Assembly: GCF_031877795.1 (NCBI RefSeq)
Contig: NC_133971.1
Span: 95,956,154-96,020,153 of the forward strand
Direction: 5' to 3'
Origin: Strix aluco
Lineage: Eukaryota > Chordata > Aves > Strigiformes > Strigidae
Length of the DNA stretch: 64,000 nt
The notes under the pieces: generated by a model
Databases searched by the model: none
Told to the model about the DNA's origin: nothing
What the model saw: only the letters and a program-made list of their open reading frames with translations
Position numbers and translations under genes: made by a program
Shown: positions 22,701 to 34,880 of the stretch, piece after piece
Numbering within the stretch: position 1 is the stretch's first letter
Layout: every line of letters begins with the position of its first letter

Positions 22701-25294
22701 CAAATGGATTGCAAGAGAAGCAGGTCCCCACGGCCACATGGTAGCGCGCAGTGCAGCCATGCGGGGCGGGCAGATGCGGCCGAGGCTGGGAACTCTCCCT
22801 TCCAACGCGAGGAGAGGCGGCCTGACCGTGGGCAGGAGGAGGCTGGAGATATGCTGCTCAAAAGCTGCTACTTGGCTGTTTGCATGCCAGTGCTGTCCGC
22901 TCATTAAGTTACTGGTAGCTTTTGCTGCTGCTCATAAGCAAAACTCTCTCGATTGCTGTTCCAGAATTTGAAATTGGAATCAGAGAAACAGAAATGGGAT
23001 GAAAATGAGATGAGAAAAAAAAGAGAGAGAAATGGTGCTTTGGAAGCCTGTTCAAGCCTATAATCTCCTGTGATGTTTGTACTGAGAGAATAAATTCATG
23101 CTCCGTTCCAGGCGTGGGGAGGGAAACATCCCTGTGCCAGGCTCTCGGCTGTGCCCCCCCAGCCCGGGCAGGGCTGGACACGGAGCTGAGACCCCTGGGA
23201 AAGCCGGGGGTACCTGCTGGGTGGGAGCAGGAGCCTCCCTTCCCGGAGAGCAAAACCCAGGCCAGCAGCACACGCTTGGTGCAGAGCTACAACCCATTTA
23301 TACCTCCCCAGAAAGCCAGCTTAGATGCTGGGAATTAGCTTTCAATAAAAGCAAAAACCCCTGTGATTTATTATTCATTCTGAAACCGAAGTTCGTTTGG
23401 TTGATCAAAATTATACCAATATTGTGCATCACTGGAAAACTGTGCCGTTCTCTGCAGCTCAGGGCAGGCGATTGCCAAGCCCCCGGCGCTGAGGCGCCCA
23501 CCGAGGAGACGCGGAGCCGGGCTGCCCGCCCGAGCCGAAGGAGCAGGGCTCTGCCCTTCCACCGCCCGCTCCCCGAGCGACCGGGGGCTGTTTTCACTGC
23601 TCTTTCCACAAAGCACGCTTGTGAAAAGGCAGAGGATAACGCTCTTCCATGTGAAAATCCAGCGGGATGGGAAGCGCTTCCTCGGTGCATGGGAAAGTGA
23701 TGCCTTTAGAGGGAAGCATCCCTAGACGTGAAGAAAGTGTTCAGACAGTTAATGTGATACTTGTGGAAGATTATAATGTTTTCATTGAGGGACCACGAAT
23801 TCCTGTTGTGTTTTGTTTTGTTCTTTTCCAGGGAAATATTGTTTTTATATGGTGTCTCAGGAACTTCTCCGGGACATCTGCACCATTGTACTTTTCCAGT
23901 TATCCACCAAAGGCCCTTTTATTTTTTTAAGCACAGTAAGAAAATACTTAATCAGACGCATGCTGACAGACAGATTTGCTTTATCTTCATCGGGAAAACC
24001 CAGTGGAAGCAGCGTTCCCTGGGCCGGCCGGGGCTCGGGGAGGGGACGGAAGCGGAGGGCGCGGAGGCTCCGTCCTGGGCTGATGCTAACAATGCTCTTT
24101 CAGAGCCTCATAATGAACCCATTGAGAACATGGAGTTATTTGGAAAAATCCCGAACTGTGAGAAATATGCGCATGTTGCAGTTGAGTCACAAGTTGGCAC
24201 AAGTGACACCAGCACATATTTTTTTTTTAAGTGTACTTTTCTTTTACAGATTCAGAGACAAGGGACCATTATCATCCTTTAATTTAATCTCAGCCCCAGA
24301 ATAGCTGCATCCAGCACAGTCCTGCTGCTGAGCTAGAGGAGCTCTTTCAGAAGGATATCTGTCTTGATTTTAAGACTTGAAGGGACAGGCTTTCTATTAT
24401 AGTTCTTGCGAGATGCTTCCAATGGCCAAATTTTCATCCCTGTTGAAAATTTGTACCAAAACCTGCTTATCTCTAGCCTGAAATTATTTGGCTGCAGCTT
24501 CTACCGTGGAAGCACCACATGCTACCTTCCTGCCTGCAGGACTGAGAGATCCATTGCAATCTATTCTTTGGCAGATATGTTAAAGCCTCTGCTTTCTCAT
24601 ACCTTTTCCTGTCCTCTTCGTTAAATTAACACATTTTCCTTATGAAATTTAGCTGTGACTATGCAGGGTTTGCAGAAGGGCTTGTGTGTCTCAAAGCTGG
24701 TCTGGTTTTTGTCAACTGTACAAGACACTACCTAACCCTTGAACCTTTCCTTGGCTGTGTGATGTCCAATGCCTTGGTCAAATTGCATTTTTACTAGAAA
24801 AAATGGTTTCTTTCCAAAGGATGTGAAACCACACCAGTTTTTGAGCACTAGTCATAAAAAGAAGCAAAGAAAAAGGAATACAGTTTTGCTTTTTTTCTCC
24901 ATGTCTGTATCTTATTCTTTTTTAATATTCAGCCCTGTGGCCAAATAGACCCTTGGGATAAGTGCACCAACATCTTGCCCTCCGCAGGGCAGCACAGGAT
25001 CAGACCCACCTTCTCCGTGACAGACACAGTCCCCTCGTGCCGACGCCGTGGCCGAGGAGGTCCAGGATTTCCCAAGCAGAGCCTGGGAATACTTCTATTA
25101 CTGAAACCCAAGCTCTGTAAAAAATCAATTTTCTTGTACCCACCTGAACACTGTCAACAATTACTATCTGCTAATATCAGGCTGCCTCGTATGAGCTCTA
25201 CATGGAGAAAAGGAGTAGGTGCACTGTAATTATTATAGAGGGAGTTTGATTGCACCTGCAGGACTTACTGAGATTATAGCAGCACCTTCACTGT
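19701..25294. other. Non-coding sequence alternating GC-rich and AT-rich blocks
   Basis: GC-rich, CpG-bearing patches lie at about 20,400-20,500, 22,740-22,830, 23,460-23,590 and 24,020-24,070. AT-rich tracts lie between them, notably 21,840-21,980, 23,740-23,990 and 24,640-24,940. An octamer motif ATTTGCAT lies at 21172-21179. Several open frames of 100-200 codons cross the GC-rich patches on either strand, but none contains a domain or repeats its frame across splice-like boundaries. No transposon was recognised. Confidence 0.45.
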
Positions 25295-25849
25295 TTGACC
25301 ATTTTCAGGGGGTCAGAATTCCTTTACCTGGCAGCACAAGCTGTGTCCCCAGGTGTCCCCTCACCACCCGCGCCCTCGGGTCTGGTCTCAGAAGAATTAA
25401 ATCCTGCCCTTGCTCCCCCCCCAACCACAGATGTGTCCATCTGGACCAGACAGGAGGAAAAAAGGCTTTACCCAAAGCACCCACAGGCACTGGGTGCCCC
25501 AGGGGTCCTGCACCCCCCTGCTCCCCGGCTCCGGGGCTGGGGCACCCCCCGCCCCTCATCTCCAGGCATCGTTGGTGGGGGCTGGCAGCTCCCCTCCATG
25601 AGGACACCAGCAAGGACGCCATCCCAAACTCCACAGAAAAGTTCCTTTTTACATTTTACTTTCTTTAAAGGAAATTTGGGAGGTACCAACGTGGCGAATT
25701 CCCTCTCGACGTGCCTCTGCCCTCTCGGTCTGCTTCGCAGGCCGGGCGTCGAGCAGAGAAACCTCCACTTTCCCCTCAAGCATCTAAATTTGCTGCTTTC
25801 CGGCTGCGGAGAAGCGCTCGGCGAGCGTGGGGAGCGCGTGCTGCAGGGC

Positions 25850-26015
25850 GGTGGTGACCTGCCAATGCATTGTTGTGGAAGTGCTGATCGGATCAGGCAC
25901 AGATGGGCGACACAGAGCTGTCATAATCAGCCTGGATTTGAAAATGTTATAATTGGGATGGTAAACAAGTTCACAAGGACCCTATTGAGGCAAGGGATTG
26001 CCATGGTAACAGACC
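25850..26015. promoter_or_regulatory. Candidate regulatory element containing an RFX X-box
   Basis: A unique tract with CpG-poor sequence and homeodomain cores ends in attgccatggtaac at 25997-26010. That 14-mer differs at one position from the palindromic X-box consensus gttgccatggtaac bound by RFX factors. The surrounding 100 bp has little repeat character. A near-perfect X-box of this length is unlikely by chance in 64 kb. It lies inside a long GC-driven open frame (25295-26236) that I do not accept as a gene. Confidence 0.5.
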
Positions 26016-27970
26016 AGAAAAGTCTGGGAACGAGGAAGGGATCGATAAGTGGGGGCAGCGATGGGGAAGGTGCGGTGGGTGCTCTGGGGGATGCTCCCAC
26101 GGGGCAAGTCCCTCCTTGCTGGGTGCCGGGGCCACGGGCTCTGCCCCCTGCGTGCCACCCAACCTGCTCGCCTGGCCCCGCTCTCCGCAGAGACACCCTT
26201 GATCCCAGCATCCTTGGGCTAAGCACGTGGGTATGACGTCCCTGGGGGTTCAGCCTGCAGAGCGTGTTGGGTGTCTTCTGCTCTTTGACCACCCATGGGA
26301 AAATTGCATTTTTGCAGCAGGGTCCTTTGCCACGAGCTACCGGGCTCCGTTTTCCAGGTCTGAGCAGGACTTGAGCTCTCTGGCACATCTTCCCACCTGG
26401 GGATGGCGTGGAGAGTGAACATCTCCCCGCCTGAGCTGTTTCCCAGAGTTTTAGGGCAAGAAGTTGGACGTGAAGATGCAAGAAGGAGAGTAAAAAGCTC
26501 CATAATACTAAGCTTAGCAACTTATTTACTCCAAAAAGAGTATTTTTTTAAAACCTTATTTTGTTAATCAGCTATTTGTCTTTAATAGGGTCATACTTTT
26601 CATTCCAAGGCGAATGCAGCAATTTTCCTCACTATAGTAAAACAATAAAATTAGTTTATAGGCAAAAAGAAATGTTAAGGGCCCAGTGGCACTGAAACCC
26701 TATTAATAAATCTTTTTTAAGTGGCAGGCTTGAGTAAATGGACAGAAGGAGGAGCTGCACATCTTCAGGTAATCAGGAACTGAGTTGGGTAATCAGTCTG
26801 TTGAGCTGGGGTAGACTTCTGTGAAGACTTGGTCTTTCTTTTATGGCTAAAATATAATAGTGTTTTGTTCTCTGGGGTTACTTTAGACAGCAAAGGTACG
26901 GTTCAAAATACCCTTATTTTGAAAACGACCTGTAAAAAAAGAAAGGGAAGAAGGTGCTTTTGGGGTAAGAGACTCCAGTGAGGTGGTTCCATGAGGTATT
27001 CAAGCTGCGTATCTGCCTGATGCAAGTCCGCTCCGCTGGCAGAGACGTGTGTCACAGCCAGGAGCGCCTGGGCCAGGAGGAAAGAGCCTCCTTATTGTTC
27101 TCATCAGGCGAAATAAATAAATAAGCAAGGCAGGTATCGCACTGACAATAAAGTCTTTGCTGCAGAGGGTAGCAGTGACAAGGAATTCCATAATTTATCA
27201 GAACTGCAATATGATATATGGCTACTTCATGCACTAAAGGGTCATTGAAATGGAGCTGGAGAGAAAACCAACTTTTTACAGGTATTTTGTCCAGTCATGG
27301 AGTTAAATACATCCTTGATGGCACTTGTGCTACCCCCGTGGAATATTGCCCCATTATCTGACCTTTTTTTAAAGCAAATTTAATTATTACGTCAAAAGTT
27401 TAATTATAGTAATAACGAGAAAATAGCAGCAACAAAGAAGGAGAAGGAGGATGTGAATCTGAGTGAATTCCTGACTGGAAAAAAGTTTTAGGAACTGCTT
27501 GAAACCTTCAAGAAGTGTCTAAATACTGCATTTATTTGGGTGACGCGGCACAAAAGGACTCCCAGGCACGCTCTGCCTTTGCTCCCTTGCTGGAACTACA
27601 CTAGAGCTAATGGGCGCTCCCAGATTCCTTACCCTCTGGGATAAGATGCCTCCCAGGACTTACACAGCTTATCTGGGAAGAGGCCCTTGAAATACATCTG
27701 CATTCATCCTGGAAAGAAATGAATTTGAATTCGGAATGGTTAGACTTTTCCAAAAGTGGAGAGCGAACACATATGGGCACATTGTTATTTAGCAAAAGAC
27801 TGCAAGCCCAGATTTTTCCATCGCTATCATAACTGCACGGCAGCACTATTTATCATTTTTCCAGTTGCTGCATTCTGTTCCAATCACAATGAATTGCTGG
27901 GAAGGATCTTTGATAATAACTAGCCACTAAGACCTAGGAGACTTCATTTATTATGGCATAATATACACAT
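26016..27970. other. Non-coding sequence; AT-rich from 26.5 kb
   Basis: GC-rich to about 26,450. From 26,510 to 27,440 it is AT-rich and CpG-poor with many TAAT and AATAAA words. The 26,520-26,900 and 27,340-27,430 parts have the texture of conserved non-coding sequence. No exon or transposon was recognised before the reverse transcriptase fossil. Confidence 0.4.
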
Positions 27971-28180
27971 TACCTAACTTGTGTTGGACCATATGGAGAG
28001 CTCTCTGTTGAATTTGGCGTAGTTACTGGGGTGAAACAAGGATGAATTTTGTTCCTCATCCTCTTCAATTATGCCATAGATTGGATCATGCAGCAAACTC
28101 CAACAGATCATCTGGGCATAGCAATCAGCCCCGAGGACCACATCACTGATTTAGTCTGTGCCAATAAACACAGCGCGCCG
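27971..28180 (+). pseudogene. Fossil reverse transcriptase fragment, non-CR1 LINE
   Basis: Translated from 27971 in frame, this reads through a GVVTGVKQG motif, a stop codon at 28043-28045, then ILFLILFNYAIDWIM, a GIAIS block and ITDLVCAN. That order matches the RT core of non-LTR retrotransposons: the G-V-(R/K)-Q-G-C loop, the L-L-F-N helix and a degraded D-L-x-(F/Y)-A-D-D catalytic box. The stop replaces the usual cysteine after QG, and the catalytic aspartates are lost. CR1 and L2 carry GVPQGS at this place, so this is a different lineage, perhaps RTE-like. About 70 codons are kept. It has no function as a polymerase. Whether the DNA has been co-opted is unknown. Confidence 0.75.
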
Positions 28181-29239
28181 CGCGAAAACACGGAGGGGAG
28201 CGCGAGCGGCGCCGACCAGCACCGGTCCCTGGAGCAAATCAATAGGGCTTAGCACTTACCTAAAGCCCAGGTCTCCTCTGCAAATGGGAACAGTCTTTTC
28301 AGTCTGTCACTTGAAGGCAGAAAAAGGCTTTGGGAAGATCATGCTCGTCTCTGAGCTTAGAGGGAAGACGGGTGATAAGATCAAAACTTATGTAAACCAA
28401 GGTCAGTTCAATCGCTGCGCCTGAAACTGCAGGGAATTGAGCTGCAAAGCTCAGCTCTGCAGGGATAAAGCCTTTGATGGCATAACGTGCGGGGTAAATA
28501 AGCTGTACGATTATCCCATCCCCGCCGCTATGCATATGCATGCTCTCGTGTGCATTCTCTCATTTCCCTATAAATATGTGTGTGTGCATATAGATATACC
28601 CACATACATGTACATGTACGTGGTGGGATCCAGGGAAAAATTGTACAGAAGCCCCGTTTCTTTCGGACCTTACAGTTTGCCATCACCAACCCGGGAAGGT
28701 AAGAAACCCCATCTTGCCTGCTACCCGTGGAGAAGATTTTTTTCCAAGCGGCGTTGGGATGCCCAGCACCACCCCGAAGCACTCAGCAGCCTCCAGGATT
28801 GAACCGTAATGGTCCCAGTGCCTGGATGCTGCGTGCCACATTTACATCCGAATTGCTGTGCCTGTATTTAACTCTATCCCAAAATCTCCCTGATAAATAG
28901 ACTCTATTTAACTAAAATCCCCTTTTTGGTATAGAAGGACTAATAGAACATGACATTTATTATTCAAAAGAGGTGGCAAACGAATCAAGACATTGATTCA
29001 ATGTGAATAGGCAGAATATGATCCCCTGCTCCTGCCTCGGTGCCGCTCTCTCGCTCAGACATAAATAATAGAACGGTTCCCATTCCCATTCCATTATTGC
29101 TAATAATGAGTTATGGGTAAAGCCTACCATGTCCCTCGAAAAAGGCAAGATATAGCTATGCTTATGGTTGATTATTAGAGGATAAAATAAAAAGATTGAT
29201 GCCCAAAAAAAAGTCTAATTAGTGTTAGTCTATTGGAGA
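28181..29239. other. Non-coding sequence downstream of the RT fossil
   Basis: A short CpG-rich stretch (28,170-28,230) breaks the RT similarity. A mixed TG/TA microsatellite lies at about 28,575-28,620. From 28,830 to 29,240 the sequence is AT-rich and CpG-poor with many AATAA words and may be the left shoulder of the candidate element that follows. Confidence 0.45.
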
Positions 29240-30070
29240 GGAAGCTGAGCATGCTGCTCTAGCACTGCCAAATGAAATTAAGGCCCAATTATTGATAAAT
29301 GAAGAGTGGTTTGTGCTGGAGTCTGGCCTGGAGTCGAGGAAATACATCTGTCATTTGGCCTGCACAGAAGTCATTCATGTGTGACATAGCATCCTGTGCA
29401 TTTATCATGCATCTGTAGATTTTTGTTTTAATTCAGTTAGCTGTCTAACTAGATTCGGTGCTGGATGCCTCGCGTGTAGTCAGAATTTGGACTGACAGAT
29501 GCAATTCAAGTCTGAAATGGTGTGTGACACGACTAGCTATCCTGCATATTAATTATTATTGAAACCATTGTGGCCAAAGCCTATACACTAATGGTCTATT
29601 TTGTTATCTGCTTTTGTGGCTTTTGCATTTAACAATTGCCTGGTGGCTGCAGGGCAGGTAAGAGACAAACCAGATCAATGGCCCATTGTTGTTAAGCGCC
29701 CTTACTATTACCACAAAAATTGGAGGCGGAGGTGTTTGAAACGATGCAATGAAAGTCCCTCATTTCACCATTCTGTAAAGCCTACAAATTCTATAAATGA
29801 GATAAGTGGAGTCAGGAGCCGAGCCGTGGGATACACTTTTCATACAACTTAAATTGGTGAAATAGTTTATTAATTCCATTGTCAAATGCAAATGGAAAAC
29901 AAACATTTGTTAAGATGATAAAATTGCGGCGCCAGCGCGATTGTTCTGACGCCAGTTCGGTGCAGTCAGCTGTGAGGCTTATTTATCCTGTCGCACTAAA
30001 GTTTGATTTAAAGTTCATGTAATTTCATCATCATATTGTGGGGAGAATTGAAAATAAATGTCACCTTCAA
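29240..30070. promoter_or_regulatory. Strongest candidate conserved non-coding element / enhancer
   Basis: About 830 bp of unique, AT-rich, CpG-poor sequence without repeats or open frames of note. Visible motifs include an octamer ATGCAAAT at 29886-29893, several ATTA/TAAT homeodomain cores (for example 29,550-29,570), GATAAG, CATTTGTT and AACAAAC/SOX-like words. The even spread of motif-like words and the lack of decay products are typical of deeply conserved vertebrate enhancers. Its activity and target gene cannot be read from this window. Confidence 0.5.
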
Positions 30071-30647
30071 GCAGAGAGAGCTAATGGAGTTTTTTCAGAA
30101 GTTCTGAGAAAACATTTTGCAAGGGGGTGGCTGAGGACACCTCGGCCCCGACCACCTTGGGGTGTGTTTTTTCCTTTCCCATTTTGTTCCCTTTCCCTGA
30201 CCACGTGGCGCCGGTACCCTTACAAAACCTGGTCGCACGCTCTTTTTTCCCTCGCTCCTGTTCGCGTGGACTAAGCCACTGTGGCTTAAATGTGCTCAGC
30301 CTTATCCCAGGGGACAAGGGGAGCTTTGCTGTGCGTTGCACCTTCACTGACCTCCCAAGGGCAAGGCGCAAGATCCCCAGCCGCTCCCCTGTGAAAGGTT
30401 GGCCAGCGTCTCCCCAAGGGAGGGGCGACTTTCAGGAAGATTTCTGCAAAGTCCTCCCCGCGAGGCTCGGCAGCATCGGTGGGACAGCGCCTGCAAGCCC
30501 AGCAGAGCAACCGAGCACAGCGCTGAGCCACCACACAGCGTGGCTGCTCCGAGCCTTCCTCCCCTCCACTGACACTGGACACGCACGTTCGGGCTGCACA
30601 AACACTCATGGCCAAAGCCATTGGCTTTGGAGGTGCCAAAATACCTC
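30071..30647. other. Non-coding sequence before the CR1 cluster
   Basis: GC content rises, with CpG at 30,190-30,500. A 174-codon open frame spans 30127-30651 on the plus strand, but the opposite strand is open over the same stretch and neither shows a domain. Confidence 0.45.
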
Positions 30648-31049
30648 CTGAGGATCTGAGGGAACTGGGGGGGTTTAGTGTGGAGAAGAGGAGGCTGAGG
30701 GGAGACCTCATGGCCCTCTCCAACTCCCTGAAAGGAGGGTGCAGAGAGGGGGGATGAGTCTCTTGAGCCAAGGAACCAGCGCCAGGCCAAGAGGGAATGT
30801 CCTCAAGCTGCGCCAGGGCAGGGTCAGACTGGCTCTTAGGAAGGATTTCTTTGCAGAAGGGGTTGTTGGGCGTTGGAATGGGCTGCCCAGGGCAGGGGGG
30901 GAGTCCCCATCCCTGGAGGGGTTGAAGAGTCGGGTTGACCCAGCACTGAGGGATCTGGTGGAGTTGAGAACGGTCAGTGTGAGGTTCATGGTTGGACTGG
31001 AGGAGCTTCAAGGGCTTTTCCAACCTGGATGATTCTGTGATTCTGTGAT
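30648..31049 (+). mobile_element. CR1 LINE, young subfamily, copy 1
   Basis: Plus-oriented CR1 3' end of about 400 bp. It starts in 'gtgtggagaagaggaggctg', passes through the region encoding the C-terminal tail of the RT ORF (frame reads VVGRWNGLPRAGGESPSLE), and ends 'gggcttttccaacctggatg' plus two attctgtg repeats. It differs from copy 2 by about ten bases over 314 bp, so both were inserted recently relative to the other CR1s here. It is 5'-truncated and non-autonomous. Confidence 0.95.
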
Positions 31050-31548
31050 CTGGGGCTTGGGGGCTGATCTGCTCGGCACCGCGACACGTGGGGACGACTC
31101 CTTTAAAAGTAAATCTTCTTGTCAGGCACCTGATACATGGTTGGAAACTAGGCTGCTCACTGTCACAGGTGTCAATGTTTAGCTGTTCCTGAAGGACCGG
31201 GTGAGAGCTTCACCGCGTCTTTTAATACCCAAACATTTTTGGAAATCTGCCCCAATTCTAAGTAGGACAGAAAATGTCTTATAACCTGAAAGAGCTGTAA
31301 ACCATTTCTGTAGACAAGGAGCAAAGTTTCCAAAGGCACCATGTGATTCCTATTCCTCAGTCCTCTTTAATCGAGGCTGTGGCTTGGCTCCCAGCTTGTC
31401 CACGCTCACCACTGACAGGGCTCTGCTCTGGCACCGGCCACGGCTCCCACGGAGAAACCCTGGGCATGGGGCACCCAAACCACCCTGCAACCATCAGGGA
31501 CATTTGGTCTGGGAGCAGGTCTGCCAGCAGAGATCAGTCCAAAGGTGA

Positions 31549-31872
31549 TGAAGCCCCTAAATCTCCTTTCAATACTTAAAGGGAGCTTATAAGCAAGACA
31601 GGGACAGACTTTTTAGTCCTTGACAGGACAAGAGGTGATGATTTTAAACTAAAAGAAGGGTGATTCAGACTAGCTATGAGGAAGAAATTTTTTACAATGA
31701 GGGTTGCCCAGAGAGGTGGTAGATGCCCCCTCCCTGGAAGGGTTCAAGGCCAGGTTGGACGGGGCTCTGAGCAACCTGATCCAGTGGAAGGTGTCCCTGC
31801 CCGTGGCAGGGGGTTGGACTAGATGGCCTTTAAAGGTCCCTCCCAACACAAACCAGTCTGTGATTCTATGAT
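31549..31872 (+). mobile_element. CR1 LINE, second subfamily
   Basis: A plus-oriented CR1 3' end containing 'cttaaagggagcttataagc', 'ggacagactttttagtcc', a 'ttgcccagagaggtggtaga' block and the end 'ggttggactagatggccttt' with a single attctatg repeat. Its sequence differs from copies 1-3 of the young subfamily, which fits an older CR1 lineage. It lies 500 bp downstream of copy 1 in the same direction. Confidence 0.93.
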
Positions 31873-33391
31873 AAATCCTTCTCACTGCGGAATGAGGTGC
31901 TCAGTGGGGGGACTGTGGTGGGCTGCATCCATCAGGATGCTTGGATTTCCCTCCAGTTTGGCGCTACAGCACATAAACCTTTCACTTCCCTTCAAAATAA
32001 TCCCATTCATTCTTCACAGTTAAGACTCTTGCAAATGAGATACTAATAGAATTTGCTACCTTGGATTTACAACATTTCAATCTGTATTAAAGACACTGAA
32101 AACTCAAAAAAAAATCCTTTCTGGAACATGTTTCTCCTTGTGACGTTTATCTGGACTCCTCTGAAATGGAGATCATGTCACTAGCTGCTATTTTATGTAT
32201 ACTTCACAAACCGAGCAATACTGTGCCTCCAATATAGGCTAAATTTCAAATATTAAAAATAACAATGAAATATAATTCCACTTACTCATCCTAACTCGAT
32301 TTGGGGCCGCCAACACAAGCCGGCTGCCATATGGAGATTTGTTAGCCACTTCTGCTCGGCGAAGCAGCCTTTCAGTGGGGCGGGAGGCGGTGGACGGGCA
32401 GCAGCCCCCCTGGAGCCAGCTCCTTGGTCACCTCCTGCGGCCACCCCACTGTGGGTCTTTATCAATTTTTGTCATTATCTTGTGCTTTGGCACAGCACCG
32501 GCCACCTTTTTGGACACTGTTGGTGCTGAGGGTGCTCGCCCCAGAGGTGCTCAGTGAAGGGCGGGCTGTGGTCTCGCTGATGGAGGGGTGCCGGGGGTGC
32601 GGAGCAGCAGCACAGGGGGCAGAGCGTGTGCCATGGGAGAGGAGCAGAGCTGAGAGAAGGTCCGAGCCCGCCGCGCCTCCACCTCCCCAGGGCACCCTTT
32701 GGCATCCCCTCGGAGGAACGCAACCCTCCAACATTTGGAGACGCAGGGGCTGCGCCCACGCCAAGCACCCGGCTCTGATCCAGCCCCGATGGCTGGAGGG
32801 CTCAGCTCCGTGTTTGACACCCGGGTGATGCAAGGACCGAGCAGCACCCAGCCTGACGCTGCAGATGAGCCCAGCTAACCTTGCTTGTCCCCTCTGTGCT
32901 GTTCCACCTGCGCTGTGACCCTGTAACTTTCACAGAAAAGCAATTTTTGCTGCCAACAACAGTTTCATGTTTACAAAAGAATATGCAAAGCAGCACTAAG
33001 TAGAGAATGACATTTTCTCCCTCACAAAGAGACAGATTTCCTTGCGCTCGCTTTATGCATAACTCTATCTACATCGCGTCACTCGCACCGAGCGGCGGGG
33101 CTGGTTCGGCGCAGCCAAGAAGGGTGCTGTCACCCGCCTGGATTCCCCACCCCCTGAGGTGGTCTTCCCACGGGAGGACACTGGTGTGGACCCAGCAGCA
33201 CGTGGACATACTTCAGGTCCTCCCACAGAGCCCTAAAGCTGCGTCTGGGCTGCGAGTATCATCCCAGCGGTGTTCGCGGATCCAACGTACTGGGCTTCCC
33301 CCACGGGACCCACCCATGGGCTCCTCACCCCTGGGCAAGGCGAGAACGAGGGACTTGAAAATAAGGTCGCAGATAGTTAAACTGGATGATT
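31873..33391. other. Non-coding sequence between CR1 copies
   Basis: AT-rich and CpG-poor from 31,980 to 32,300. A GC-rich, CpG-bearing patch at 32,340-32,850 has open frames on both strands and four frames overlapping each other, so it is compositional rather than coding. No further repeat was recognised. Confidence 0.45.
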
Positions 33392-33709
33392 GGAGGAGGT
33401 TGCAGAGAGGGGGGATGAGTCTCTTGAGCCAAGGAACCAGCGCCAGGCCAAGAGGGAATGGCCTCAAGCTGCGCCAGGGCAGGGTCAGACTGGCTCTTAG
33501 GAAGGATTTCTTTGCAGAAGGGGTTGTTGGGCGTTGGAATGGGCTGCCCAGGGCAGGGGGGGAGTCCCCATCCCTGGAGGGGTTGAAGAGTCGGGTTGAC
33601 CCAGCGCTGAGGGATCTGGTGGAGTTGGGAATGGTCAGGGTGAGGTTCATGGTTGGACTGGAGGAGCTTCAAGGGCTTTTCCAACTGAGATGATTCTGGG
33701 ATTCTGTGA
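33392..33709 (+). mobile_element. CR1 LINE, young subfamily, copy 2
   Basis: Plus-oriented, about 318 bp, nearly identical to copy 1 from 'ggaggttgcagagaggggg' to the end. The final repeat is slightly damaged (gattctgggattctgtga) and 'aacctggat' has become 'aactgagat'. The copy starts about 85 bp further 3' than copy 1, as expected for independent 5' truncation. A 228-codon open frame starting at 33007 is open largely because it runs through this element. Confidence 0.95.
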
Positions 33710-34880
33710 CTGACCAGCATGGCCCTGCCCCGGTGCGCCCAAGCAAAGGCACCTCTGGCCTCCGGGCTGAAGGTGAAGTCTCGCATCACCAAGCACATGT
33801 GAGGGGAACTTCACGCCCAGTTTGGTAAGGATTTTTTCAAAAAAAAAGTTCCTAAATCTGGTAAGGGCTCAGTGCTTCCCCAGTCAAGAGTTGGGGTTCA
33901 TCCATGATGCCAGGAGGAGGAGGAGAAGCTGCCACATCCGAGAGACTAGAGAGCAGCTCCTCACCAAGGGCTGGAAGGGCAAAGGAAATGCCTCACCAGC
34001 ACACGGAGGAAGGTGCCTTGGCATCTGGGAAGGGTTGTCTGCTTTCCACGCTGTATTTATATAGTGCTTATAATGTGTTGATAAGTCCATAGGCACAGCC
34101 TCGCTGGCTGCTTCGCAGGCGGCACGTGGAACCGTGATGTCACTTCCATTTCCTTCCCACTTCTGATTACAGAAACTGGTCAGGTTGATTTGCATAATTA
34201 AAATCCACGTGGGTTATCAGTACTCTGCTGAGAGTTCTATCCTTGCTCAGTTTTCATCCCAGATTTATTTAAGCACCCCGGTTTTATCCTACAGGGAATC
34301 AAATTTATTTGGGGCTTCCCCTTGCTGGCACAGACACATGTTTTAGAGCACGGACGGACGCACTGTGCTTTCACCAGAGCTGCAGAAAAAGCTTTATTAC
34401 ACAAATCAAGCTGGAAAGCCTCCTTTGCTGTGCTGGCAGAAATGCAAAGTTCACCTTTTAGTAGACTGGCTCCTTTCTTTTTTTTTTTTCTTTCTTTTTT
34501 TAGACCTCTTTTGGGCGCAGCACCGTGCGCTTAGTGACACCACGCACGTGCAGGGAAGGGAAGGGCAGGTCAAGGGAGGGTCCCGCTGCAGGGTCACCCC
34601 TCCGTGCACCTGGACCCACCACCCTCACCCATCCGCGGCCGGCAGAGCCTCTCCCGGAGGTTTGCAGAGGGACCTACGGGGTGGAGAAGTGGCCGAAAGG
34701 CAATGGCAGTTGGCTACCAAACTGCCTGACCTGCTTTAGAAATCCCAGGTTTTATATTCACAGCTTCAGCCTTTAATTTGGCCTGTTGGGATGAAAATGC
34801 AGCTCTGTGTGTTAAGGAGGCGGCTGCCACGGCACGGCCGAGCTGTCTTTCAAAGAGACCCAGTACACAACATGGAATCA
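33710..34880. other. Non-coding sequence, no gene recognised
   Basis: Mixed composition. An octamer ATTTGCAT lies at 34188-34195 next to a TAATTA core in an AT-rich tract (34,150-34,320) that may be regulatory. A pyrimidine-rich T/C tract lies at 34,476-34,505. No exon or transposon was recognised. Confidence 0.45.

Noticed and set aside
25295..26236. Longest open frame in the window (313 codons, plus strand)
   Set aside because: GC-rich and proline/glycine-rich, with no domain; other frames are open over the same stretch. The frame crosses an enhancer-like tract with an X-box. It looks compositional.
30286..31023. 245-codon minus-strand open frame
   Set aside because: Most of it is the antisense of a CR1 element, which is commonly open. 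No independent evidence of a gene.
33007..33693. 228-codon plus-strand open frame
   Set aside because: Its second half is the CR1 copy at 33392-33709 read in the RT-tail frame; its first half is unrelated unique sequence. It is a chance fusion.
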